In this document: piece by piece, positions 42,169-54,041 of the stretch
How positions within the stretch are numbered: the first letter of the stretch is position 1
Layout of the letters: every line of letters starts with the position of its first letter
DNA from: Tupaia tana
Taxonomy: Eukaryota > Chordata > Mammalia > Scandentia > Tupaiidae
Direction: 5' to 3'
DNA length: 64,000 nucleotides
Assembly (NCBI GenBank): GCA_026018925.1
Contig: JAKSZU010000020.1
Coordinates: forward strand, 44,684,568-44,748,567
Made by a program: the position numbers and the translations under genes
The notes under the pieces: generated by a model
The model's input: the letters and a program-made list of their open reading frames with translations, nothing else
What the model was told of the DNA's origin: nothing
Databases searched by the model: none

Positions 42169-45100
42169 ATATTTTTATTATTTATTTATTTATATTTTTT
42201 ATTTCACTTTTTTTATACATTCAATTACATTTTTTAGCTTACAAAGTGAATATTTCAATATGTGAACATTTCTCCCCAGTCCAGTTGATTAAACTATAAA
42301 ATATCCCCAACAGATAATGTCACATTTCTTTGTCCCATTAATCTTTTGCCTCCGAATTTTTCTTCTAAATGTTCTTCCTCAGTCCCTACTCTTCCACACA
42401 CACTATATCTGGTATTTACACCCATTTATTGTGTTTGTATATCCTTTAGTCAATCAATTTCAGTCATAGAGTGTGGAAACACAGTACATATTAAGTCGGG
42501 ACATACAGTGTCTCTCCTTCATAGCCTGGCTTGCTTCACTCAGCAGTAAATCTTCTGTATTCGTCCACTTCCTGTGAAAAGCCAGGGTTTTGTTTTTTAT
42601 GGCTGAATGGTATTCCATAGAGTATATGTGCCACAGTTTTTCAATCCATTCATCTGTTTGGGGTCATTTAGGTTGATTCCATGTCTTAGCAATTGTGAAT
42701 AGTACTGCAATAAACAGCAATCAATGTGCAAGCGCTTTTCCGATGAAGAATTCTTCTGTCCTTTGGGTAGATATTAAGGAGTGCAAATTGCTGGATCATC
42801 TGGTAGTTCTATTTGTAGATTTTTGAATCTCCAAATTGTTCTCCACAGTGGCTGGACTAATTTACATGCCCACCAGCAGTGTAAGAGAGTTCCCCTTTCA
42901 CCACATCCCCGCCAACACTAATATATATATATTTTTTTAATCTTAGACATTCTAACTGGGGTTAGGTGGTATCTCATTGTTGTTTTGATCTGCATTTCCT
43001 TTACAATGAGGGATGTTGAGAATTTTTTCATATGCCTTTTGGCTATTTGTCATGTTTAGAGAGTATTTTTTTCAACTCATTCTCCCATCTTTTAATAGGG
43101 TTGATCATCTTTTTTCAGAACAGCTGCTTGAGTTCCTTGTGTATTCTGGTTATCAGTTCCTTGTCTGATGCATAATTTAGAAAAATATTTTCCGATTCTG
43201 AGGGCTGTTGATTCACACTAATTACTGTATCTTTTGCCATGCAGAAACTTCTTAGTCTGATGTAATCCCACTTGTCTATTTTGGGGATGATCAACTGTGC
43301 TTTGGGGGTCTTATTTAAGGTCTTTCCCTACCCTCATGTCTCCCAGAGTTTCCCCTGTGTTTTCCAAGAGCAGTTTTATAGTTTGAGGTCATAGATTTAG
43401 ATCTTTGATCCATTTTGACTTGATTTTTGTCAAAGATGAGAGGTAGGGGTTCAGATTCATCTTCCTGCAGCACCATTCATCTTTTTCCAGCACCATTTGC
43501 TGAAGAGGTTTTCCTTTTCCTACTGGATTGACTGGTAGCCCTTGTCAAAAATCACTTGACTGTATGTTTGGAATTTATTTCTGGGGATTCTATTCTGTTC
43601 CATTGGTCCACATGTCTGTTTCTGTGGCGTACCATGCTGTTTTGATTACCACAGCTTTATAGTATATTTTTGGGTCAGGGAGTGAGATGCTGCCCACTCC
43701 ACTCTTCTTGTGCAGAATTGCTTTGGCACTACGGGGTCTTTTATGATTCCAGACGAATTTTATGATGGTCTTTTCTAGATCTGTAAAGAAGGTGTCTGGT
43801 ACTTTGCTTGGAATTCTGTCAAATACGTAGATTAATTTGGGTAGAACTGCCATTTTGATTCCATTAATTCTTCCAATCCAGGGACATGATATGGCCTTCC
43901 ACTTTTTGGTGTCATTTTAAATTTCGTTTTTTTAGCTTTTCATAGTTTTCCTTGTGGTGGTCTTTAACTTTTTTAGTTAGATTTATTCTTAGGTATCTTA
44001 TACTTTTTGTGGCTATGTAAATAGAATTACTTTATTTCTATCTCAGTCTGCCTGCTGTTTGTATATAGAAATGGTATAGATTTCTCCATGTTGATTTTTA
44101 ATCCTGCAACTTTACTGTATTCTTTTATTAACTCCAAGAGTTTTTTGGTGGATACCATTGGGTCTTCTATACAATCATGTCATCTGCAAATAGAGATAAT
44201 TTTACCTCGTTTTTTTTCCTATTTGAATACCTTTTATTCTCTTTTTGGATTACATTGGCAAGGACTTCCGGTACTACATTGAAATGGAGGGGGGAATGTG
44301 GGCATTCTTGTTTTGTACCAGTTTTTAGTGGAAAAGCTTTCAGCTTTTCCCATTCTGGTTTTGGCCAGTCTGGCTAAGATGTTTCGTGGAGAGGATCTTC
44401 TTGGATTGATTCTACTTGGGTCCTTTGTATTTCTTGGATATGGGTGTTTGCGTGCTTCTCTAGACTTGGAAAGTTTTCTTCCAGGATTTCATGGAATAGA
44501 TTTTTCTATGCCCTTATTAGTTTCTTCACCTTTTGGGATACCAATTATTCTGATGTTTGGATGTTTAATGGAATGTAGTATTTGTTGTATAATTATCCTT
44601 GTGTTTTTTGTTTGTTTGTTATTTTCTCCATTGTTTTGTGTTTTTTCCCTAGGTCAGAAGATTTATCTTCTATGTCAGAGATTCAATCTTCTGCATGGTC
44701 TAATTGGCTTTTAATGCTTTTGAGACAGTTTTCTATTTCTTGTTTTACAGACTTCATCTCTAATAGTTCTATCTGATTCTTTTTTATACTGTCCATTTCT
44801 TCTTTCACATTGTGGAAGGTCGTCTTCATCTCCTGGAGTTCATTGTCTCTTTTCTGTTCCAACTTCATAGAGTTTTATCACTATGAATGTTCTGAATCTT
44901 TCTCTGACATTTCGTTAACTTCTTCTGTTTTTTTCAAGTGATGTAGGGAAGTTATTGTGTTCTTTTGATGGAGACATATTTCTTGAGTTTTTCAACCTTG
45001 AGACTCTTCTGTTACTTCTAGCCATTGGGTAATATATTCACTTTTGGATACCTTTTTGGAAAATGTTTACATTTTACATTTACAAGTTTGCTTTTCTTTT

Positions 45101-45815
45101 GCTGTGACTTGGTTTTGTGCTGAAGTCTCTCTTCTGTCCCGTTTAGCAGTCCCCACGGGAGGAATCTTCTATTCAGGTATCTGAAGTGCACTGTCTGCTT
45201 TTTTTGCAGGTGGATCAGTATAGAGTGGGGATCCCTGGGTGCCTCACAATACTAGGTTGTCTGAAAACCGATTCTAGACCTGTCTTGTCCCTCTGGGTGG
45301 GTGGAGGATGAAGAGAAGGTAACAGTATAAGAGGGAAGAGAAAAGAATATGAAAGTGGAAAAAAAAAAAGAAAAAGTTGCATGCTGCGCAGAAGTGTAGG
45401 GTGTGATTTTGTCAGGGTGCTGCAGGTGGAAGTTGGGTCTACTTGAGAGCCTGGAGCTGCCTTATGGGGTGATGAGAAGTAAAGAATAAGCAAAAGAAAG
45501 AAAGAAAGAAAAAAACAGCCTACCTTTCTGGCAAGGAGGAGGGGGATTCTGAGTTTGGGAAAGCTGGGCTGGGGCTAGAACTGGAGCAGGGGCCAGTGAA
45601 TGGCCCTGCTGCAGATGTAAGTGTGCTCTGCTTGAGAGCCCCGAGCTGCGTTTTCTTACAGGGAGTGGGGGTGGGGGGTCTGAGGTTGGGAGAGCTGGCC
45701 TGGGGCTGGAGCTGGAGTTGGGGCTAATGAATGGCCCTGCCTCAGTTTCTGTGACTGTGTAGGGGTCTTCAGATGGAAGTGGACTCTTGAGAGCTTTGAG
45801 CTGCCTTATCTCTCT
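42169..45815 (-). mobile_element. L1 with internal ORF2 deletion, minus strand (intron 6)
   Basis: 3' UTR from 42169, ORF2 C-terminal and reverse transcriptase regions to about 44357, then an abrupt switch to ORF1 (44365-44870), then 5' UTR to about 45815. In the full copy at 8.6-14.7 kb these two points lie about 2.3 kb apart, so the end of RT through the endonuclease and ORF1 C-terminus is missing. 5' UTR units are seen at 45540-45815. Confidence 0.85.
45420..45815 (-). repeat. L1 5' UTR tandem units, about 130-bp period
   Basis: GGGGCTAGAACTGGAGCAGG (about 45575) and GGGGCTGGAGCTGGAGTTGG (about 45705) begin related units, each followed by GAATGGCCCTGC and later by GAGAGCCCCGAGCTG or GAGAGCTTTGAGCTG. 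An older third unit lies near 45420 (GAGAGCCTGGAGCTG). Confidence 0.78.
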
Positions 45816-45819
45816 ATTT

Positions 45820-45990
45820 ACTTTCTAGGCCTGACTCAAATATTGCCTCTTTTCATTGTCTTCTAATGATTCCTCTTGTGTAGAATTAATTATCTCTCTG
45901 TTCCCATAATACTTTGTCCACATTTCATTTATGTTATATTACTTTGTTTAATTTATTTTGTATATATAAGCCCAAGAAAAAGAGTGAGTG
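45820..45990. mobile_element. Possible L2/MIR-like ancient remnant
   Basis: GACTCAAATATTGCCTCTTT and TCTGTTCCCATAATACTTTG resemble the 3' region of L2 elements in order and composition, but divergence is high. Confidence 0.35.
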
Positions 45991-46056
45991 GAGAAATTTC
46001 TATTGAAGCCAATAACTAAATTATTACTTTCGGAAGATAAAAACTGGTTTGTGATA

Positions 46057-46310
46057 GTTCCATCTCCAGGCCTCTGGGCAGAAAGGGACAGTGAGGCAGG
46101 GACACCACTGCCCCCCGCCTACTTCCAGGCTCCCCAGCCCAAGACCCACCCAGTCCCCCAGACAGACTGTCCTTTTCTCTGCAGCAGCCTCCAGTTCCAT
46201 CTCCAGGCCTCTGGGCAGTAAGAGACATTAAGGCAGAGGGACCACTGTCCCCCCACCTCACTTCCAGACTCCCCAGTCCAAGACCCACTCAGTCCCCCAG
46301 AAAGGTAGGC
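46057..46310 (+). repeat. L1 5' UTR promoter units, 137-bp period
   Basis: GTTCCATCTCCAGGCCTCTG at 46057 and again at 46194. Each unit continues with a GGCAG...GGGACCACTG-like block and CCCAGTCCCCCAGA or CTCAGTCCCCCAGA. The first unit starts almost at the insertion boundary. Confidence 0.92.
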
Positions 46311-46709
46311 AGTTTTTTTCTTTGCCCTTCTCCATTCTTTTGTTAATACCCTCCTCTTCCTTTCCCCACAGACTTTCTTTATTACCCTCTGTACTCTTTT
46401 CTTTCCTCTTATAGTCTCTTCTCCTCCATATCTTCCACCTTGCCAGAGGGACTAGACTGGTCTAGAATCAGAGATCTGAAATTCCCTGGTAATATCAGGT
46501 TCTCTGGGATCCTCCCTTGTACTGAACCACCTGTGAAAAAGTAGATACTGTTCTTCAGACACCTGAATAGAGTATCTTTCTTGAGACAACATTACTAAAA
46601 ACAACAGAAGAGAGACTTCAGCCCACGTCAATTTGCAACAAAAGGGAAACACACTCCTAGTCAGAGAATCATTCTCCTAAGAAGTATTCAAATGTGAATA
46701 CATCTTCAA

Positions 46710-47674
46710 ATGGCTAGAAGTAGAAAAAGAGCCTTAGGTCTGAATAAACAAGGATATATGACTCCGTCAAAGGAACAGAGCAACTGCCCTCCATCTTTCG
46801 TGAAAATGGAGGACGTAACCAAAATGTCAGAGAAAGAATTTCGAACATTCATGGTGACCAAATTCTATGAGTTGGAACAGAAAAGAGACAAGGAACTACA
46901 GTAGATTAGGAAGTCCGTCCATGAAAGAAAAGAAGAAATGGTCAATTTGAGAACGAATCAGATAGAACTATTAGAGATGAAGTCTGTAATACAGGAAATC
47001 AAAAACTCTCCCGAAAGTATTAAAAGTTGATTAGACCATACTGAAGATAGAATCTCCGATGTGGGGAAGATAGAACTACTGACCTAAAAAAAAATACCAA
47101 AAACAAAGAGAAAATAATAATAAAAGAGGGTAGTTTGTGAGAAATATGAGATTCCGTAAGATGCCTAAACATCAGAGTAATTGGCATCCCAGAAGGTGAG
47201 GAAACTAATAAGGGCATAGAAAATCTATTCAATGAAATCCTGGAAGAAAATTTCCAAAGTCTAGAGAGGCACTCAAGCATCCAGACACGATAAATATAAA
47301 GGACCTCAAATAGAATCAACCCTAGAAGATCTTCCCCAAGGCACATGTTAGCTAGACTGTCCAAGACCACAGATAAAGACATGATACTAAAACTGGCAAG
47401 AGAGAAAGGAGAAATGACTTACAAAAGTCATCCCATCAGGCTAACACCAGACCTCTCATCAGAAAGAATGCAAGCAAGGAAAGAATGGGAAGACGTATTA
47501 AAAGTGTTAAGAGAGAAACAATTTCAACCAAGATTGTTATATCCTGCAAGATTATCCTTTATATGGGCAAACAAGATTAAAATCTTCTCAGACAAGCAAA
47601 ACCTGAAATAATTTGCCAACACCAGATCAGTTCTTCAAGAAACCCTGAAGAAAGTACTGTTCCAGGTAAACTAA
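46710..47674 (+). pseudogene. L1 ORF1, broken
   Basis: Starts MARSRKRALGLNKQGYMTPS and runs through KMSEKEFRTFMVTKFYELEQ to a stop at 46904. Later blocks: IPEGEETNKGIENLFNEILE (about 47190-47250), then LKLAREKGEMTYKSHPIRLT and ARKEWEDVLKVLREKQFQPR (47345-47611). The stop after VLFQVN is at 47672-47674. Expected to be an RNA chaperone trimer; at least three disruptions. Confidence 0.88.
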
Positions 47675-50091
47675 AGAATTAACAGACAGAAACAAAGGAA
47701 TAAAAGGCAGCTAAGACAATGGCCAACTTAAAGGTCAGGACAGATCCAGTGATATCAATGATAACATAGAATAGGAATGGATTAAATTCTCCAATCAAGA
47801 GACACAGACTTGCTGAATGGATAAAAAACAGAAACCTTCTATCTGTTGCCTAGAGGAAATACACTTCATGGATAAAGACATACATAGACTGAAAGTGGAG
47901 GGGTGGAAAAAGATTTTCCATGCAAATGGAAACCAAAAAAGAGCTGGAGTCATGATACCAAGTTCTGACAAATAGGCTTTAAAAGAAAAACTGTTCAAAG
48001 TGAAAAAGAAGGGCACTACATTGTAGTAAAAGGATCAATAGATCAAGAAGATATAATGCTTATAAATATCTATGCGCCTAACACAGAAGCACCCAAATGT
48101 GTGAAGGAAAGACTGTTAGATCTAAAAGGGGCGATAGACTGCAACACACTAATAGTTGGAGACCTCAACACTGCACTTTCCCCTCTGGACAGGTCATCTA
48201 GGCAGAAAATAGATAAAGAGATAAAGGATCTGAGCGATATCATAAATCAGATGGACTTAACAGATATCTATAGACCACAAGATACACTTTTTTCTTATCT
48301 CCACATGAAACCTTTTCAAAGATTGACCACATCATAGAGCACAAAATACGCCTTTACAGATTCAAAGCCATAAAACTTTATCCAGCATCTTCCCCGAACA
48401 TGATGGAATTAAACTTGAGTTTAATTTCAAGAGAAATCCTCAAAAATACTCAAATACATGGAAACTAAATAACCTATTCCTGAATGACTCCACAACTACT
48501 GAAGAAATAAATATTGAAATCAAAAGATTCATGGAAGTCAATAACAATGAGGACACGAGTTTCCATAATCTTTGGGACACTGCTAAAGCAGTCATAAGAG
48601 GGAAGTTCATAGCAATTAGTGCACAGAAGAGGAAGACGGAAAGAAGGCAAATGGATCACCTAACATCATGACTTAGAGAATTAGAAAAAGCAACAGCAAA
48701 AAAATTCATAAACCTCCAGGAGAAAGGAAGTAATAAAGATACGAGCAGAAATAAATGAAATAGAAAATAAATGAACTATACAGAAAATAAATGAAAGCAA
48801 AAGCTGGTTCTTTGAAAAGATCAATAAAAGCGATACACCACTAGTGAGACTTTTTTGAGAAGAACAGAGAAAGGAAAGAGGTGATTCAAATTTGCCATGA
48901 AGTAGGAAATGTAACAACAGACATAGTAGAAATACAAAACATCATTAGAGGATACTATGAATAACTATATGCCAAGAAACAAGACAATCTGAATGAGGTG
49001 GACAAATTGCTGGACACATATAATCTACCAAGATTGAGCCTGAAGGATATAGAAAGTCTGAATAGGCCCATAACAAGCCAGGAGATTGAATCAGTAATAA
49101 ATAACCTTCCAACAAAGAAAAGCTCTGGCACTGATGGCTTTACCTCTGAATTCTATAAAACTTTCAAAGAAGAGCTAACTGCCATTCTGCTCAAGATATT
49201 TCTAAAGATCCAAAAGGGTGAATCTCTCCCTAATTCATTCTATGAAGCCTCTGTCACCCTTATCCTAAAAACAGATAAAGACAGGACCGTGAACGAAAAC
49301 TATAGACCAATATCTCTGATGAATATAGACACAAAGATTCTCAACAAGATACTAGCAAATCGTATCCATCAACTTAGAAAAAAGATTATACATCAGGTAT
49401 ACAGGTAGGCTTTATTTCAGAAGTGCAAGATTATTTCAACATATGCAAAACCATAAATGTAATACACCATATTAACAGGAAGAAAGATAAAAACCATATG
49501 GTCATATCAATTGATGCATAAAAAGCATTTGATAAGATACGACATCCCTTCGTGATCAGGACTCTCAGCAATATCAGCATAGAAGGGTCATTTCTCAACA
49601 CAATAAAAACTATCTATGAAAAATCCGTAGTGAACATCATCCTGAATGGAGAAAAACTGAAAGCTTTCCAACTAAAAACAGGTACAAGACAAGGATGCCC
49701 ACTTTCTCCACTCCTTTTTAGAATAGTACTGTAAGTTCTCGCCAACACAATCAGAAAAGAGGAAAAAATAAAAGGGATTCCAATAGGAAAAGAAGAGGTG
49801 AAACTCTCCCTATTCTCAGATGACATGATTGTATACATAGAAGACCCAGTGATTTCCATGAAAAAATTTCTGGAAGTTATACACGAATACAGTAAAGTTG
49901 CAAGATAAAAACATCAATATACAGAAATCTATAGCATTTCTATATACAAACAACAGGCAGACTGAGATAGAACTGAAAAAAGTTATTCCATTTACCATAA
50001 CCACAAAAGGGATAAGATACTTAGGAATAAATCTAGCCAAAGAAGTTAAATACCTTCAGAAGGAGAACTATGAGAAGCTAATAAAAAGAAA

Positions 50092-50780
50092 TTGATTTCC
50101 TGTATTACAGATTTTATCTCTAATAGTTCCACCTGATTCTTTCTCAGAGTGTCCATTTCTTCTTCTATGTCCTGGGAGGACTTCCTAATCTCCTGTAGTT
50201 TGTTGTCTTTTTTTCTGTTCCAACTCATAGAATTTTGTAACCATGAATGTTCGAAATTCTTTGTCTCACGTTTTGGTAACGTCCTCCATATTTACGAGAG
50301 ATGGAGGGGAGTTACCATAATCCTTTGGTGGAGACATATTTCCTTGTTTATTCAGACTTGAGGCTCTTCTACTTCTAACCATTGGATGATATATTCACTT
50401 TTGAATACCTCTTACGAGAACATTACTAGGAGTAAGTGTGTTTCCCTTTTTCTGCGAATTGATGTTTGCCAAACTCTCTTTTCTGTTGTTTTTACCAATG
50501 TGATCTCAAGAGGGGTACTCTACTGAGGTGTCTGAAAAGCAGTATCTCCTTTTTCACATGGAGTTAATGCCAGATATGGTGTGCATGTAAAAGTGGGGCC
50601 TAAGGAAGGACATTTGGAGGAGGGATACGGAGGCAGAGCATTGACAGGATGGGGAGCTGTGGTGTTATAGGTTGAAGATATTTTGATTAACTGGACTGGA
50701 GAGAAATGTTCACATATTGAAATGTTCACTTTGTAAGCTAAATAATGTGAATGGATATTAAAGAAAAGTAAAAAAAAAAT
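50092..50780. mobile_element. L1-derived insertion: inverted 5' piece joined to a sense 3' UTR
   Basis: 50092-50560 is minus-strand L1 ORF1 N-terminus and 5' UTR; 50562-50780 is + strand L1 3' UTR ending in an A-rich tail. AAATTGA flanks both ends (50089 and about 50779), matching continuous ORF2 in other copies (AAAGAAATTGAAAATGG). The arrangement is that of a 5'-inverted (twin-primed) insertion, except that the two pieces come from opposite ends of L1. Confidence 0.82.
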
Positions 50781-51345
50781 TGAAAATGACACAAAAAAGT
50801 GGAAGGACATCCCATGTTCCTGGATTGGAAGAATTAATATAAAAATCAAAATGGTAAGTTTACCAAAATTAATCTACATATTTAATGCAGTGGCAATCAA
50901 AGTACCAGACACATTCTTCACAGATCTAGAAAAGACAATCATAAAATTTGTCTGGAATCATAAAAGACCCCGTATTGCCAAAGCAATTCTGTGCAAGAAG
51001 AGTGGAGTGGGTGGCATCTCACTCCCTGACCCAGAAATATACTACAAAGCTGTGGTAATCAAAACAGCATGGTACTGGCACAGAAATAGACAGGTGGACC
51101 AATGGAACAGAATAGCGTCCCCAGAAATAAATTCCCAAACATACAGTGAACTGATTTTTGACAAGGGCTACCTGTCAATCCAGTGGGAAACGGAAAATCT
51201 CTTCAACAAATGGTACTGGAAAAACTGGATTTCCATTTGCAGAAAGATGAATCTGAATTTCTGCCTCTCACCTTTCACAAAAATCAAGTCAAGGTGGATC
51301 AAAGATCTAAATCTAAAACCTCAAAGTATAAAACTCCTGGAGAAT

Positions 51346-51463
51346 AGTTTTTCAATCCATTCATCTGTTCGTGGGCATGTGGGTTGATTCCATGTCTTGG
51401 CAATTGTGAATACTGTCACAATAAACAGCGATGTACAAGCACTTTTCCAATGAAGAATTCTTG
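51346..51463 (-). repeat. 118-bp inverted copy of a downstream ORF2 segment
   Basis: Reverse complement matches 52080-52190 of the same L1 (GAAGAATTCTTCATTGGAAA, ACATGGAATCAACCCACATG, CACGAACAGATGAATG) apart from a short gap. It interrupts the L1 between CTGGAGAAT and GGGAAACTCTGGGAGAC. Confidence 0.85.
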
Positions 51464-52666
51464 GGAAACTCTGGGAGACATTGGAATAGGGAGAGACTTC
51501 TTAAATAAGACCCTCCCCCCACCAAAGCACAGACGATAATCCCCAAAATTGACAAATGGGATTATATCAGACTAAGAAGTTTGTGCATGGCATAAGACAC
51601 AGTAATTAGTGTGAATCGACAGCCCTCAGAATGGGAAAATATTTTTTTAAACTATGAGTCAGGTAAGGGATTTATAAGCAGAATTCACAAGGAACTATAG
51701 CAACTGTTCCAGAAAAAGTTTATCTATGGTATTAATGATGGGAGGAGTTGAAAAAACCATTCTCTAAAGATGACATAGGAGTAGCCAAAAGGCATATGAA
51801 AAATGCTTCAACATCCTTCATTGTAAGGGAAATGCAGATCAAAACAACAATGAGTACCACCTAACCCCAGGCAGAATGACTAAGATTAAAAAAAAAAAAA
51901 AAAAAAAAAAGTTAAGTGCTGACTGGGGTGTAGTGAAAGGGGAATTCTCTTACACTGCTGGTGGGAATGTAAATTGATCCAGTCACTGTGGAAAACAATT
52001 TGGAGATTCCTCAAATATCTACAAATAGAACTACCATTTGATCCAGGAATCCCACTCCTTGGTATCTACCCAAAGGACAGAAGAATTCTTCATTGGAAAA
52101 GTGCTTGTACATCGCTGTTTATTGCAGCAGTAATTGCTAAGACATGGAATCAACCCACATGCCCACGAACAGATGAATGTATTGAAAACCTGTGGCACAT
52201 ATACTCTATGGAATACCATTCAGCCATAAAAACCACAACAAAACCCTGGCTTTTGACAGGAAGTGGATGAGTATGGAAGATTTAAAACAAGCAAGGCTTT
52301 GAAACAGAGACCGAGTGTCTGCACTCTGTGACTGAAACTGATTGACTAAAGGGTATAGAAACACAGTATATAGATGTAAATACCAGATATAGTGTGTGTG
52401 AAATAGTAGGTTCTGAGGAAGGACATTTAGAAGAAAAATAACCAATGCATTAATGGGACAAAGAAATGTGGTATTTTCTGTTGAAAATATTTCAAAGTTT
52501 TATCAACTGGACTAGGGAGAAATGTTCACCTGTTGAAATATTCATTTTATAAGCTAAATAATGTGATTGAAGTATGCTGTAATGATGTATAGTGAATAAA
52601 TGTAAATAATAATAATAATAAAAGAGAAAAATGAAATAAAAAACTTTTTAAAAACCTGGTTTGTGA

Positions 52667-53005
52667 AATATTTAGAAAATTTCATTGAATCCCAACTTTC
52701 TATATGAGAAATACTAAATACCTATCTTTCTTAGGTGTTACCTTTCATGTTTAAAAATGTACCTTTTTCTCACTTTTAGCAAATGTTAAGATAAATGAAA
52801 GAAAATATGGAGACAAACAATATGAGTTTATAGCTATTAGCATATAACATATTGCTATTTTGTTGTTATTCATTTAAAAAGTCTTCTAGAAAAATCTTAG
52901 GTGTGGGCAAAATAAATACTGAATATAATGACAAAAAAGTGAAATTCTGTTTAATTTTGTCTTATTAAATATTTATTTAATGTAACACTTTTATTTTGAT
53001 TCCAG
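52667..53005. other. End of intron 6, unique sequence
   Basis: AT-rich, no repeat recognised; leads to the TTCCAG acceptor of exon 7. Confidence 0.45.
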
Positions 53006-53197
53006 GCATTAGCAAGGATAAAGCAGGAAACGAGAGAAAAAGAAAATTTGGTGAAGGAGAAAATCAAGTTTTTGGAAAACGAAATTGGGAATAATGCAGA
53101 GTATGAGAGAAGAATTGCTGCTGCTGATCGTAAAGTTTTAAAATGTAGAACAGAATATCAGCAACACGAAACTAGTAGAAATCAGCTGAAGGATGAG
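53006..53197 (+). CDS. CCDC39: CCDC39 exon 7 (residues 247-310)
   Basis: Acceptor GATTCCAG, 64 codons ([20 protein letters not shown] through SRNQLKDE), donor GTATGT. The residues around [18 protein letters not shown] differ most from human (SEIGNNTEFEKRISVADRK from memory), consistent with ordinary divergence. Phase is 0 on both sides. The frame also reads on past the donor to a stop in the intron at about 53243, but the splice site and exon 8 show the true boundary. Confidence 0.95.
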
Positions 53198-53996
53198 GTA
53201 TGTGAATCAAAGACTGGCTTGTATATTTATGACAAATTACTATAAAATAAGCAAAAGCCTTTCTTTTGATTAAGGAACTATTTTCTAGCTCTTTTTTGTT
53301 ATGTTGCTGTTTTGGGGAACTTTGAGGATATTGTGACTCAGCCCCTGAATGGTGAGGCACTAGTAGGTGCCATTCACATCACAGGTGGTTGGAGGACCCT
53401 TTCTGCAGTTGTGCAGTGGCCTCCCTGCCTGACACATTCAATGTTCTGTACAGGACCTGAGGCCAATGCTGGCCAATGGCCTACATGGAAAATCATAACA
53501 AGTAACAGGCAAATGTGAAGATGAAATATTTACATGAATTGTGAGCTGTGATAACATGAAGTGTTTTCCCAGTGCTACATGTATATGTGGTTTTAACTCT
53601 CAAATTCTAGGTGGAGCTACCTGCTTACCTTCAGTTTCTCACTTTGTAAGGGTAGTATTTCAGTCTGGTAGTGGGATAGTGAGATAATGAAATACTTTGA
53701 AAGAGAATTAGAACAAAGCTTCTCCTGCCTTGTTCTGTTCTTCTTTTGTAGGCATACATTCCAGCTACACTATTCCTGAAGGAAAGTTAAGAGATTCTCT
53801 TTGTTATCAATAAAGGGGTCTTTATGAAGTTTTATGCTCTGAGGCTATATTATCTGAAGTTAGTACTGTTTCGTTAGAAAACTAGAATACTGGAGAACAT
53901 TTTGTTCTATAAGCAGTTATAGTTTTTATCTATTAAAAAGATACTTTTTTTCTGTCCAGTGAGAATAATTACTTAAGAGCCTAAAGAATAAAACAA

Positions 53997-54000
<4 letters not shown>
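53198..54000. other. Start of intron 7, no repeat recognised
   Basis: Unique-looking sequence. 53340-53500 is locally less AT-rich (GGCCTCCCTGCCTGACACAT, GGACCTGAGGCCAATGCTGG) but carries no convincing open frame. Confidence 0.4.

Positions 54001-54038
<38 letters not shown>
54001..54038. repeat. Poly(T) run of about 38
   Basis: Uninterrupted T tract in intron 7 with no recognisable SINE or L1 beside it. It may be an orphan A tail on the minus strand. Confidence 0.9.

Positions 54039-54041
<3 letters not shown>

Larger units (their letters stand above)
47719..52310 (+). pseudogene. L1 ORF2, broken and interrupted; RT motif FSDD
   Basis: Endonuclease blocks at 48056-48337 (DRLLDLKG-like, GDLNTALSPLDRSSRQKIDK). 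Reverse transcriptase from 48998 ([40 protein letters not shown]), with [17 protein letters not shown] at about 49680 and [13 protein letters not shown] near 49810. After the 690-bp insertion it resumes at about 50780 ([20 protein letters not shown] at 51055-51115). Many stops. Confidence 0.9.
46055..52650 (+). mobile_element. Full-length L1, + strand, 16-bp target duplication, internally rearranged (intron 6)
   Basis: AAAAACTGGTTTGTGA at 46039-46054 and AAAACCTGGTTTGTGA at 52651-52666 (one mismatch) bracket the element. Layout: two 137-bp 5' UTR units, ORF1 (46710-47674), ORF2 (47719 to about 52310), 3' UTR. It carries a 690-bp secondary L1-derived insertion (50092-50780) and a 118-bp inverted piece (51346-51463). 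RT motif reads FSDD. Dead copy, sense to CCDC39. Confidence 0.93.
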
